From assembly GCF_035222485.1 (NCBI RefSeq), contig NC_085922.1, positions 2,309,001 through 2,373,000 of the forward strand: a stretch of DNA of 64,000 nt, in the 5' to 3' direction. This DNA is from Podospora pseudoanserina (lineage: Eukaryota > Ascomycota > Sordariomycetes > Sordariales > Podosporaceae). Positions 45,900 through 58,700 of the stretch are shown piece after piece (position 1 is the first letter of the stretch; each line of letters opens with the position of its first letter). Both the position numbers and the translations under genes were made by a program. The notes below the pieces were generated by a model. The model ran no database searches. It was not told the origin of the DNA and saw nothing but the letters and a program-made list of their open reading frames with translations.

Positions 45900-48800
45900 T
45901 TACTGCGACTTCTCGTGCTGCGTAGACACACGCTGGAGAGAGACAACAAAGTCCTCCAGCGATCTCTGCTTCTGGTTGCCCTTGGGGGACTTGCCGTGCA
46001 TGAGGTTGTCAAACCCGACAGAGTCCTGGAGGATGTAGTAAACACCGCCCATGACGCAGAACACACCGAAAGAGAAGACCCAGACACGGACAACCGCGAC
46101 GATCGAAGTCTGGTCACCGCCCTCAAACCATCCGAAGATACAGAAGAGAGTGGCCAAAATGTCAACGACGAGAATAGCGCCGGCCAATTGCCACGAGGGA
46201 AGAGAGGACCAGAAGGGACCGTTGGCACTGGAAAAGAGTTAGCATACTGCTTCATAGTCAACACAAAATCAAGGATAGAAACATACCGAGTGATGAAGAT
46301 GAGCCAGTTCTCAGTGAGCGAGATCTGAAGGAAGACAACCTCGTCGAGGTTACCGAAGTTCTGGATGATACCACCGTTGGGGTGGGCGTACATGGTGGTG
46401 ACAGTGATCCAGGTACCGACGGCAAGGACGACACCGAGAAGGACGGACATACCCCAGAGCTTGGGCAGGTTCCACTTGACGGGGGTCTTGGAGTAGGGAG
46501 CGTTGTCGTAGGCAATGGCAAGGGTGGCAACATCAGCGAAAATGGCGATGAAGACAACGAGCTCAATGTTGAGGGAGCGGTTGAGGATGGCGATCCAGAG
46601 GCCAAGGTAGATCTCGAGATGGATCGACAGAGCGATACGGTAGACAACGTAGGCGTACATGCGGTGGAAAATCTGGCGAGAAGTCTTGAGGGCATCAATG
46701 ATGGCACCGAGACCAGGGGCAAGGAAAACGATATCGGCAGCAGAACGGGCAGCATCGGAAGCACCCTCGACAGCAATACCAGTGTCAGCCTTCTTGAGCG
46801 AGGGAGCATCGTTGACACCGTCACCGGTCATGGCAACGAGGTAGCCACGCTGCTGGAGAATCTCGACGACGTTGTACTTGTGCTGGGGGAAGACCTCGGC
46901 GAAACCATCGGCAGCCTCGACGAAATCGTAAACCTCAGAGCCGGGCATGTCACCGCCGCCACCGAGACCGAGACGCTCGGCGTTGTAAACGTTGGTGCCG
47001 AGACCGAGCTGGCGAGAAGTCTCACGAGCGATACCGACGGCGTCACCAGTAAGCATCTTGATGGAGAGACCGAGAGACTTGGCTTCGTTGATGGTGCGGG
47101 CGGTATCGTGACGAGGGGGGTCAGAGCAGGGCATGATACCGAGAATCTCCCAGGAGCCCTCACCACGCTTGCGGGCAACACCGAGGGAACGGAAACCACG
47201 GGTAGCGAACTCGGCAACCTTGTTCTTGTAGTCGACATCAACCTCCTCGGGAATGGGGTGGTCTTCCTCAACGGTCTTCAGGACGAAAAGAGGGGCACCC
47301 TTGACGCAGATGATGCGCTCACCCTGGGGAGACTCGACAACGGCTTGAACCTTCTTGGAGACGGGGTCGAAGGGGTGGAAATCGAGGACCTTGTACTTGG
47401 AGAGAACAGACTTGGCACGGGGGTAGAACTTGAGGGACTTGAGGAAAGCCTTGTCGATGGCATCCATACCCTTCTTCTTGCGGGAAGCGGCCAAGCAGGC
47501 AGTCAACATGAGGTCCTCGGGCTCGACACCAGCGACGGTGTAGGGCTCAGCGAGAGAGAGCTTGTTCTTGGTGAGAGTACCAGTCTTGTCAGAGCAGAGA
47601 ATCTCGACACCGGCAAGGGACTCGATGGCAGAGAGCTTCTGGACGATGGCCTTCTTCTTGGCAAGGTAAGCAGCGCCGACAGCCATGGTGGTGGTGACAA
47701 CGGCGGGAAGACCGACGGGAACACCAATGATGGTAATGGCGAGGGTGAACTCAAGGATCTTGACGATGCCGTTGTTGCGGTAGAAGGAAGCAACCCAGAC
47801 GACCAAGTTGGTGAGAATGACGAGAACCAGGAGAATAGTACCAATGCCGTTGAGAACCTCGGTGAAGTGACCGGAGCCGGCGCTAGCAGCGTTCACGAGG
47901 GCAGCGGCACGACCGACGAAGGTGTTGTCACCGGTAGCAGTAACGACGAGGAAAGCCTCACCACGCTTGACAGCGGAAGAAGCGTAGCAGGAGTCGTTCT
48001 TGTGCTTGTCGACGGCGAGAGACTCACCGGTGATGGCAGACTGATCAACCTGGAGGAAAGCATCATCGGTGACGATGCGACCATCGGCGGGAATGATGGT
48101 ACCCTCCTCAACCTGCAGGATGTCACCGGGGACGACCTCGGGAGCCTCAATCTCCTTGAGGGTGCCATCACGGAGGACGACAGCCTTGAGGGCGAGAGTC
48201 CTGTCAATGGGGGTTAGCAGGGCTGTCTGGCGCAGCAGAAAGCAGGACAAGACAAAACTCACTTCTTGAGTTCATCGACAATAGAACCAGCCTGGTATTC
48301 TTGGACGAAACCGACGACAGCGTTGAGAAGGAGCAGACCGCAAATGACACCGAAATCAACCCAGTCCTCGAGACCAGCAGCCACTGCCAGGTAAAGACGG
48401 TTAGCAAAAGCAATTCTTGTTAGAACGTGGACTGGCGATGCATGAAGCCACTCCGCTTGGCGCCCCGCTGAGCTGCAGAGGCGCCATGGCAGAGTGGGGG
48501 CGAGATGCAAACATCGCCAAGGAAAATGTTTGGTGAGCCAACTTACAGACGGCGGCAGCCTCCATGACGAACTGAATGGGACCGACGAAGAAGCCAAGGA
48601 ACTTCAGGAGAAGGTTCTCCTTCTCCTCCTTCATCTGGTTGAGACCATACTTGCGGCGTCTCTGGGTAACCTCCTGCTCGGTGAGACCGACGCGGGTGTC
48701 GGTCTGGAGCATGTCCTCAGGAATGACGCGCCCGGAGCCGGGAGCGACCTCCTCTTCTTCCTCAAACTAGACACGAGATGGGTTAACAGGCGATCCATCA

Positions 48801-49105
48801 TTGACCGATTGGTCAAGCTGCCAAGGCCGACACCCCCCAAAACCAAGGCCGAAGCGACCGGGTGGTGGGCGGAATGGGGCGCGATGTGCGCTTGGCGAGA
48901 CCGGGGTAGGGGGAAAGCTCACCATGCCATGGCCGTCGTTGGACTCGAGGTCCTCGATGAGGGCGTCAATGTCCTCATCCTCCTCCTCTTCCTCCACGAC
49001 CTTTTGCTTGGGAGGGGCGGCGTGGTGAGGGGCCTTCTCGTCAAAGTTGCCACTCTCAATGTTGGTCGACAGCGCGGGAGCGCCGGTGGTCGAGTGTTCG
49101 GCCAT
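45900..49105 (-). CDS. pma-1: Plasma-membrane H+-ATPase (P-type, PMA1)
   Basis: Exons 49105-48923, 48766-48547, 48383-48263, 48200-46287 and 46227-45900; 921 aa, essentially the length of Neurospora PMA1. The N-terminus is acidic ([18 protein letters not shown]). Signature motifs are complete: TGES in the actuator domain, [13 protein letters not shown] with the phosphorylated Asp, KGAPLFVL in the nucleotide-binding domain, [10 protein letters not shown] and [19 protein letters not shown]. Ten transmembrane helices are expected and hydrophobic runs are in place. The C-terminal regulatory tail ends [13 protein letters not shown], keeping the tandem Ser-Thr whose phosphorylation activates the yeast pump on glucose. 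It pumps protons out of the cell and powers nutrient uptake. Codon bias is extreme, as for a very abundant protein. It is preceded by an unusually long gene-free region. Confidence 0.97.
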
Positions 49106-52100
49106 TGTGACGCGGTTGTCGGCAGATAAGCTCTGCTCGGGGCTGATCGGGACGAGGAGAAATAAAGGTGATCAGTAGGGCGCGGAGTGATCAAGTGATG
49201 CTTAGGTAGATATGGTTGTAGGTGGTGAACCAAAGCTAGGTGGGCGGACGCGGCCTCAAAGGTTGTTTGTTGTGACGACCTTATTAATAGGTGAGGTGGC
49301 GGTGATGCGGTGTTGGCGACCACAAAAACCGAGAGAGAATTAGGGTGTAGAGAGGAGAGTTGAGTTTGGACTCGAGGGAGAGCGAGACCTCACGTCGAAG
49401 GGAGAGTTAAAAAGGGCCTTCAAGCGTGAAGCAAAAAGAGGAAAGAGAGGGGGGAGGGAAGCGGGCAGTCCAAGTATTTCAACCTTTCCAACAACGCCGC
49501 GAACCACGAGCGACCTTTCCCGGCCCTGATCAAAGCTTCCTTGCCCGCTACAAGCTGCGCTACCGTGGGCACAGTACGGAATTGCACGTCCAAGCGAAGG
49601 TACCCAGGTACCGACCACCTACAGGACTGGTGGAACCTTCACCCGCTCACCCACTCATCGCCCACCCACCCACACTCCATTGCTCCTCCAAAATCCATCC
49701 ATCCCATCAATCAATCCACTCCAACTCGCCCATTCGTCAAATCCGCTCTTTTGCCTGCCCGCTGCTGCTGCGTGCCTGCCAGTCCAGTGCCCGTGCTCTG
49801 TTCCAGCTGCTTGCTGCTGCTGCGATTACCGCTTCTTTCTACCTTCAGTTCCAGGTTTCCCCGACTCGCTCTTTGCCTCCTTCCCCGTCCTTCCATTGGG
49901 ATGAATGCCTTACACTGTGTGTGCCCCCGACCCTAGACTGTGCGCTACTGGGCGTTCCTGCAGCATCGGCGCGTGGTCGGCGTGTTCTGCCGTCCCAATT
50001 GGCACTGTCCTTGTCTGCTCTGCCATTCCTGCTTTCCTCTTCCTCCGAGACCCCAAGCAACCAAGCAACGGGCATCGCAACCCACAGCAACCACTTGCTA
50101 CCCTGGTCCTTGAAAACAGTGGGTCGCGCAACTGCAGGTCACAATCAACAGCGAGGTACCTGGGGTGCGCAATCTGGCCTTGTACCGGCTCTCCACTCTT
50201 GTCTGTCCTAGCCCGCCGAGGATGCCGCCATTGCCTGGGTCCTCGGTACCTTGTCGTGACTCCACTTCCAGGTATCTCCGTCATCCATTCACAGGCCTTG
50301 CGTGCGGGATTTTCTGGCTGTGCCTCTGTGGTTCTGAGAAGCTCTCTGCTTCTGGCAACGAGCTCTCAATGAGCAGAAAAGATGCAGGCATTCAGAAAGG
50401 CAAAAAGAGCTGCAAATGCGCGCTTATAGTGAACCACGCCCATTAATTCCCTCGCCACAAGCTGGCACGGCCTGTCCAGAATCCAATTGACACCATGCGC
50501 TCCCCGCGACGGCGCTGCCATGCACTGAAAAATCAGATGAAGAGGGCGAGGCCCGGGGTTGTCAGCGGCGCTCGAGACCTCGTTCGCCAGGCATGAGAAA
50601 CTGCGAACCGACAAGCTTTGGGGTGTTGGCTGCCCGTCATGGGTCGCCAACCTGGGCCCCCCATGCCCGCCCAGTCGCAATCGGTTTGGTCTGCTCGTCT
50701 GACCACTCAGAGAGCGCCTCGTCCTGCGATTGGCCTTATCTCACTGGTCGGACCAAGAAACAGAGAGAGAACGATTGATGAGAAGCATCACATCACAAGG
50801 AGATCAGAAGGACGGGCTTCGGCTTCGAAACCGAAAATCCCACCGGTACCCGGCGGCGAGGTATCTTAATGGTTCCTGTGCTCATTCTCGCCCCTCGCCT
50901 TCGTCCCTTTTTCGCGGGCAGAAGCCAGCCGGCTCTTCTCGGTGCGGTGGGGGACCATCCCGGTGAGGAAGGCGATGGAGCCGGGAAGGCTTTCCATGCT
51001 CTGCTCACCGGGCGATGGGGCAATCGACGAGCTATTTGTTTCTCGGTCAATTTGGGATGGGGGGGAGAGAGGGACAGAAACGACGATGCGATGCTACTAC
51101 GAGCATGGCTGCTGCTGGCTGTTCAGACGGGCACACCCGAGCTTTGACAGCACAGCAGGCTCCATACGCTTGTGTTTCCTGACCCTGCTTGCATTTCGCA
51201 TCTCGCATGTTATCCCATTTTGGCATGGCATATCCGTAGTCTACATCGGCCTCTCCTGTCTCTTCCAATATCCAATTCGAGATGATGGCAATGCAGTGTT
51301 TCGCTGCTGCTGTAACTGCATATCTGAGCGAGATATTGGCTCCCGCCCCAAATTGCCTCACATGTCGGCTCAGTGGCTCACTCATATCCTCTCTCACACT
51401 CTCACATATCTCGCTCTTGTTGCCTCGGAAGCCCCGCGGGAATCTGTGTATCATTGGTAAAACCATGAATGATTCCTCCCTCCGACTGGACGGTAACTGC
51501 CCGCTACTGTTACTACAAAGCACACCATCCCACCACACACGACAATCCCCCTATATCAAATATGCATGGCAAGTCGCGTGGAGGCGAACAATAAGAACAC
51601 ACAATAAAAGAACAGGTCAGATTTTCTTCAATTGTTCGGCCAAAGCGGAAGTGCCGAGGTGTGTGGTTGGCCGCCCTTTCCACTACGTCATTTCTTCCAC
51701 ACCCATGGGAACCATCGACTCATGTCAGCAACAACTTCCATCCCCGATGACGGCGGCGGTGAGCAAGAGATACCCTACAGCACAGAAAGAGAGAGCCTTG
51801 CCTGTGATGATGATGATCCGGGCTCCCCTTTTTTGGATATGATATTATCAAATCCATTGATCATCAGCCCTGTTTCGGGCCGCAACCCTCCCATTGAGCA
51901 TTTACGACAGTCATGTGGCTTATGGAGTCGCTTATCGACTGTTATTTGTTCAACACTGAACTGACGAGCAAGTTCCCTGCTTGTTCCCGGCTTCTTGATA
52001 GAAAGAAGCATATTTCGGGACTGCCGTTGATGATGTCTTGTCTCCCGGGAAGGTCCCCTCTTTCATCAACGCTAGGTGACCGGCATGAACCACCCCCATA

Positions 52101-53940
52101 TGCCGCCCCGTTGTATGGCTGGGGGAAGGGGGTAAAAAGGGACGGTTGTGGCTACCGCTCCCGAGTCGTGGCAAGTTGCTTGTTTTGTCCACGCCCGCTC
52201 ACACATCAACTGCAATTCCCACTTTGGCGTGGGAGAGGCGAAGAATTCGAAACAGCCGACAGACTCGAGTTGATGGGATCAAAGCAGATGATTTTTCCGA
52301 TATAAAAACAAGCAGAGCAGGAGAGGTGTGGTGGAAGCAGCAATGACAAAAGAGGCAATCGCCGCTTTTGCGTTTCAAACATTCATCCAATCTCAACGGT
52401 CAAACCTCCGTGCCCCCCAAAGTGCCGTTTGGGGGAACTCAAAAGCCAAGAAAACAATATTCAGCTGTTTGATATATCGCTTTGATACAGAGTATATCCC
52501 TTCGGACTACAATTTGCCAGAAAGAACGATGCCCAAGCACACTGACGGGTTGCATCAACGGTACATATCTTGGCACCTTGGATAAGATTGTTGATCCAAG
52601 CCACTTGCATCTACCTACAATGGCAAAAATCGCCAGAAAGTGCGGACATTTCTGACATCTGGATTTTTTTTTTCTTTCTTTGCATGTCGTCCGTGAGTTA
52701 CATTGCAGCCTCATATCTGTTACCGACCGATTGCATATATACCTCTTTCTCATACTGTGTACCTCTGGGTGTGATCGACATGAGACATATTTCCTACTGT
52801 GCGTGCGTGTCTTTTCTTACCTACCCTCTTCTATCTGGCTGGATGGGTGGATTTAGTCACATAGCTTACGCACTTACCATATCATTATGCTACTCTTACT
52901 CGGTCGCGGGCCAAAGAGATGTCGTTTTCTCGAGACTATTGCCCTGGGCGTGAACAATAAAGGTTGCCCAGCCCGGTCCCCGTTTCGCATATATGGCTGC
53001 TTGGTCGGTGTCCATCCAGGTAACAGAGCACACGACAGTCCCCTACGCTACCGCTGTGCACGCTTGCGGTAGTATAGTGATATCCGAACGACCGGCCGGT
53101 ACTTATAACACTTGCTTCCCTTTTTGTGCTACCGTTCAACGAATGGCAAATAATAATCTGATATTTGATGTTCAAGTTTTCAGTTTACACTTATCCTTGG
53201 CTTCCCGATTATTCTCCGGACCCGAATATCAAGGTCAAATATCTCGATCTCAAATTTTGCAGCATGATGGAAACTTCCGTCTAGGGTTATGCGTATGTGT
53301 GCCGTTGATTTTGGATTCCTTCCTTAGATATGGCAAAAATCTGGGGGAACCTCATGCTGTTACTGCTTGCTGTCACGATGGACGACCCGGGGAAATGGAA
53401 AAGCGATGAGGGGGATGTGCTCTCCAGACATGGCTGGCTACATTATCCCGCAAACTGGCGGTCAAGGAAGAATTCTAGAATGTTTCTTGTCAATGCATTC
53501 TGCAATCCCATTTTAGGCGAATCGCATAACCCCGTAAATTCTGTCATATATCTAGCTCATACCTAACCCCGAGGGTTGTTGTCAAAAAAGTGAAGCTGAT
53601 TGTTGACTGGTCAATGGCACGTCGTTTGTCGGAGATGCTGGGCATCAAATGGGAGAACGGCTTTTCGCGGCCGAACAAGGGAAGTCCCCGCGCCCGTGCT
53701 TTGCTAGCATGCTCCGGCTCGCAGGCGTGTGTTGCTTGGCATCTTGATGGGGGATCCATCAACAGCGCGGGGAATATCCTCGCAATGGGGTTCCTCCAAT
53801 GATCAGGGCTGGAAAAGAACAAGCGATTCGGAAGGAGAACGGGATTCGAGCTATCGAAGGGGAAAACGTGCTCAACGCCCTCTCGTAAGGTCTTGGGACC
53901 TGCTGATAGGAAAGCCTTCCTTCCTTCTTGGTTCTGCCAA

Positions 53941-53956
53941 CACACACACACACACA
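53941..53956 (+). repeat. (CA)n microsatellite
   Basis: Eight CA dinucleotides in the gene-poor region. Confidence 0.9.
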
Positions 53957-55538
53957 ATACGAAACCCAACCTCCGTCCATGCGGCGGCGGCGGCGACGGC
54001 GGCGAACAAATGGTGGGATAAGGTGGCTGGAAATGTGTCAATGGCGCAATCCGATGCCTATCGCGGTAAAGCTTCAAGCTCTACAGACCCTCAAGGGTTC
54101 GTCTCGGCGGCCGTTTGACGGTGAACGCACGGGTCACACACAAATCGACAGTAACACCCTTGAAGATCAAGTCTTGACTTCTCTCGGCGTGTTGGTTAGG
54201 AGGAGTGGCAGGCAAACGTTCACCGATCCGGGGCACGGTCAACAAGCAGGATTTCAGCGGGATCTTCCGCCGGTCGTGGTTCAAACTGAGCCCCCCCCCG
54301 GCTCGAGTCGTTCGCTCACCACTGTGGCGATCGCCGACGGTTCCGGCTCCGATGACAGCAAGCGGCGACGACAATGATGGCAACGGCGGCAAGTCCGGGG
54401 AGCATGTGCAATTTTTCTCTCCTGTCTGTCTGGCTGTCCAATGCTGCAGACTGAAATTATGTTGATCGGATCTCGGGGCGATTGGATAATGGCGATTGGA
54501 CGGTGCAGTTGAACAAGTGCACAGACCACTAGCCAAGCACTTTTATGCAGAAGAATGTTTGTTTGCCGCATCGGAAGCCGCTCCTTCTGCAGCCAGCATA
54601 TGCAAAGGGCGGCATAAAAAGTCTCTCTCGTCCACATTTTCCGTCTCCACCACGTGTGTGGGGTTTCTTCGCGATGTTGCTCGCAGTGGGCACCCGCTGG
54701 TCCCTGCTGCTGAAAGCTCTCCGGCGCTCCACGGGCCTGCTTCTTGGCTACAACTGATCGGGGTTGGCTGGATTCAACTTGGAGCTGCCTGGCCCAGCGG
54801 CGACTCCAACGACAACGGCCCTTCTTTTTGCAGGCTTTCGTAAAAGAATACAACGAGCTGCCGTTCTTGTCTCTTTGAAAAGTCCCGGGGGCTCCGCTCG
54901 AGCGGACATGTTCGGACATTAGCAGCAGGAGAATCTCTCACCAAAACAGCAACAAAGGTCAAACGCGACTTCGGCGATGCGCGGAGCTTTTTTGGAGCCT
55001 CGTCTAGCAGATGATAAGAGCGGGAGAATCGTCAATAATTGCAGAATGTCAGACCATTCGGCAACGGAGACACAAGCCTGCAACCCCCCAACCCAGCATG
55101 GGCCATGGGCCGGCCATACGAGAGATTCTCGACCTCTTCCGGCCGCCTTTCGATTTTGACTGTTCCCGTTCACCACGTCACATCCATCAAATTTCACAAC
55201 CTGCCAGTCGCCCAGTTACAAAATTGGCCTTGCCGTTGAGCCGCCCCGGGGAGATGGGGGTTTTAGCGGCTGGGGGATGTTGGTCAGGACCCAAAACGCA
55301 ACCTCCCCCGCATTCCCCTCATGAGTGAAGTGGCTAGCCAGCCTTGACCGAGAGCTGGTTTCTCCAATCGATCGCCGTGCCGTGTGGGCAGCAGCGCGGG
55401 CGGCTGAACCATTACGCGGGACAGACACCACAATGTGTCAGCAAAGCAGTCAGGCCAGTGAGAAGTTGTTGATGAGTGCTACGAAACGAAACGAAACGAG
55501 CGAACATGGGCAGCACCACCAACCACGTTCACGATCCA

Positions 55539-55560
55539 TTTTTTTTTTTTTTTTTTTTTT
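55539..55560 (+). repeat. Poly-T run
   Basis: Twenty-two T residues in the gene-poor region upstream of PMA1. The exact length may be unreliable. Confidence 0.85.
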
Positions 55561-58500
55561 CATTTTTCCCCTTCTCGCTCGCTTGGGCCGTGGGGGTCAA
55601 GGCAAGCAAGCTTACAGCGGTTGCATCAGGATCAACATCAATAGCACAGGTCTCCAGCAAGCAGAAAGCGGCTAAATTGGTGTCAGGCTGATTAGCTTTG
55701 CGAATTTCTGTCCACGTTTGTGGAAGTTCGAAACAGCGCAACTGGGGAACCGAAGCCGCGTTCGTTATAGACCACCTTGCTGGCCTCCTCCCCCTTCCCG
55801 ACTTCTTCCAGGAGTTGGACAGGCATCCGTGGTGTTTTGGGTTGCTGGGACGCTGACTCTGGCAAGCGGAATCCAACATCCACTTCCCGTGAGCAAGAAA
55901 TGCAGGTACCTACGCAAGGAACAAGGCGAAGACGAAGCGCTGGCCCAAGAAGGAAACTGGTCTGACCCATGCCGGGATATGATTCGCCAATCGAACTTTT
56001 TTTCTCTCTCTTCGGCTTTTGTCTGGGACCCACGTTTCCGTCCGGGCTCCGCTCCGCGACCCTTCCATTTCGCTGGTTTTGCTATGATGGGAGACAAAGG
56101 GCAAGCTGTGTGTGCTCGGGGCAGCAGCTGGCTTTTGGTTCACCAGCCGCAGCGTAACATGACGGACGACGAGGACGACACTGCAACACGCCCGGCGGTG
56201 CCCGGCCTCTTTTCTGCAACGCAATGGTGAGGCACAGGCCGGTATTTTGACAGGCTAAGATAGGGTCCGGGTGATGAAGATGCCGGCTACGATTGCTTGC
56301 TTCCTTGCTTCTGCGGTGTATTAGACAAGGCAAGGTGCAGTTTTAACGGGCGACGGCGGCGAGATGCCGGTGCAGCCGCACAGCATTAGTAGCACCTGTC
56401 AAAGCAGGCTGGTGTGGGCCGGTGTGATATACTGCCTGCTGCGTATGGTTCCAGTGTTTTCGATGATCAAGATCGGTACCTTTCAATCTATCTGGTACTG
56501 CGTGGGATGCACGCAGGGTCTATCGTCTAGGATGCCTCGGCATATCACGTTTATTAGAACGTCTGAAAGCTCGAGCTAACGGTTTCGTGCGAGGCGAGGG
56601 GTTGAATATCCGGCCAACTTGAGGGCATGAGAAGGCTACTGGAAGTATATTGCCTTTCGGTTAGCCTTTCGCAGCGGAGACATCTCAGCATTGATATCAA
56701 ATTATTGCTCGTCAAGGGCCTCGGTCCGGGGGCTGAAGAGAGAGTCGAAGAAGGAGCATCACAGCCAAGCATGCTGTGGTCTTTCGTTCTATACAAGATA
56801 CGTACGTTGTACATGTCTGTGTAACTTGGTGTAGCTTCTCAGACACACTGTATCACGGCTGGGCACGGATGGGGGAATCGCGTGGCTAGAGATGATTTGC
56901 CTCAATCAGTGTATGGCAAGCCAGACTTCTGGTCTTAGGAGGAGGTACCGCACATCTGCTCCCTATACCAAGCCCGTTGTGCTGGTCGGCTGCCGGGACT
57001 TACACCTTTGATATCACCACCCAAGAGCATACACAAGGTAACTACCCACAGCCAAGGAACGACACGCGGATCTTGGAGTTGTTGTCAAACTGGAACTGCC
57101 GGTGACGCTACACAGGCCATCATCACCTTTCCGTCTGGGCGCCGGCACCATGGTTCATACACATCCATCATTGTCGTCGGAATTCCCTCGAGTCTGACGG
57201 TCTTGTATTACACATCTTTTACTATCTGTTACACCTTCTCTTTTCTTCCTCTTCCTGCATAAGGTATCTCACTCAGCCAGCTTTCTTTTTGCGCCTCTGT
57301 ATCACCTTGCCCAGACGACCGCGTAACCCACGACGAGATGTCTCATGGGACACATCGTATATTAAAACACACCCACGAAATCAACAATTTAGGTCAGCTG
57401 GTCAACGTATATCACTTCTTGGCGATGGGCAACGTCTTCTTGGCTGTCTGAGGCAAATATCGAGCATCGTGAGGAGGGCGGGGGGGGTTGAAACTGGCAT
57501 GGTTTGAGTTCATGATTGTGGAGACAAACTTTCAAGCCACCATAAGCACCGGGCCGATTATTGAAGAAACCCGTTGTTTTCGGAACCCCATCCATGACCC
57601 AGGTCTGTGGTTCGTGTTGTTTTTGTCATCAGAAATGCCGGCTTGATATAACTTGGCATTCCTGAGGTTTTTTGGGGTCTAAAAATAAGTGATCTTCACA
57701 ATCCCAAGGTGAGGTTCTGGTGATGTTGACAACAACGACGACAACATTGACGATACTCACGACCACCACCACCACCAACCCTTTGATCAAATGCACAAAA
57801 CCGGCCAAGCTTCCCTTTCCGGCTAATAGCCTACCTAGACTATAACTAACCCACATTATCTAATGTAGCTTGTGCATAAGGTACCACTGGTACCTGCAGT
57901 GGCGTGAGGAGTTGAGGTCCTTCCGGCGCCGGCGGCATGCCACTTTCACCCACTTCACACGAAAAAAGGTAACGACAGCATTTTTGTACTAATGATGTAC
58001 GGGGGCGGCAGCAGAGAGGTAGTATCTGACTCCACAAAAGGGGGCCGCATCGAAGCGCGCTGCAAGGCCGGCTTCCTGTGGTCAGGACTCAGGAAGCAGT
58101 TCATCCGTCAGTGGTCACGCTGTGAGCGCCGTACCTTACTTACATCAGCGCTGGCGCTGGTGTTTGTTTGTTTGTTTGTCGCGGGGAGAAAAGGAAAAGA
58201 AGGCGGATCCCATAGATGGGTACCTAGCGATATCAGGATTCCCACTTATGGGGTTTTTGGATGGATAGTGGATATGAGAAGCACCCACCGGTCGACCGAC
58301 CGACCGGACAAGAGAGAAAAGAAGCGGTGATGTGTTGTCACTTTCTGTCGGTCGTTGTCTTGGGGACACTCAGAACAGGTTGGCGGGCGGGATGGAGTCA
58401 AAAAATGAGAGCAAGTTTTCAAATGAGCGGTGGACAACAAATCGCATAACTCTCTAGCTTAGCTGTACCGTACTTGTTTGTTTGATGGCTGACCGGTCCC

Positions 58501-58700
58501 ACACGAGGGCCGGACTTCCCAATGCCGGATCGGACCGGATACTGACACCATCGAAGCTTCGATTAGCACCGGCGGTTATTATGGTCAGCTTCAATGTTTT
58601 GCCGGTTTGGGTTTTCCTGAGGATGAGTTTTGGTGCGTGAATGGGGTAGGTTATGGGGTTTAATGGAGTGCAGTTGACTGACTCCATAGATACTGGACAA

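Larger units (their letters stand above)
49106..58700. other. Gene-poor region upstream of PMA1
   Basis: About 9.6 kb in which I found no supportable protein gene on either strand. Open frames are short, in conflicting frames, without domains and without coherent splice patterns. The PMA1 promoter and 5' UTR occupy the left part. Base composition stays close to that of the gene regions until about 58.7 kb. Low-complexity items include a CA repeat (53941-53956) and a 22-T run (55539-55560). Non-coding transcripts or fast-evolving small genes cannot be excluded. Confidence 0.5.

Noticed and set aside
46382-48217. 611-codon open frame on the plus strand, antisense to the H+-ATPase
   Set aside because: It mirrors PMA1, whose strong C/G third-position bias removes stops on the opposite strand. 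The translation is Gly/Asp/Glu/Val-rich without domains.
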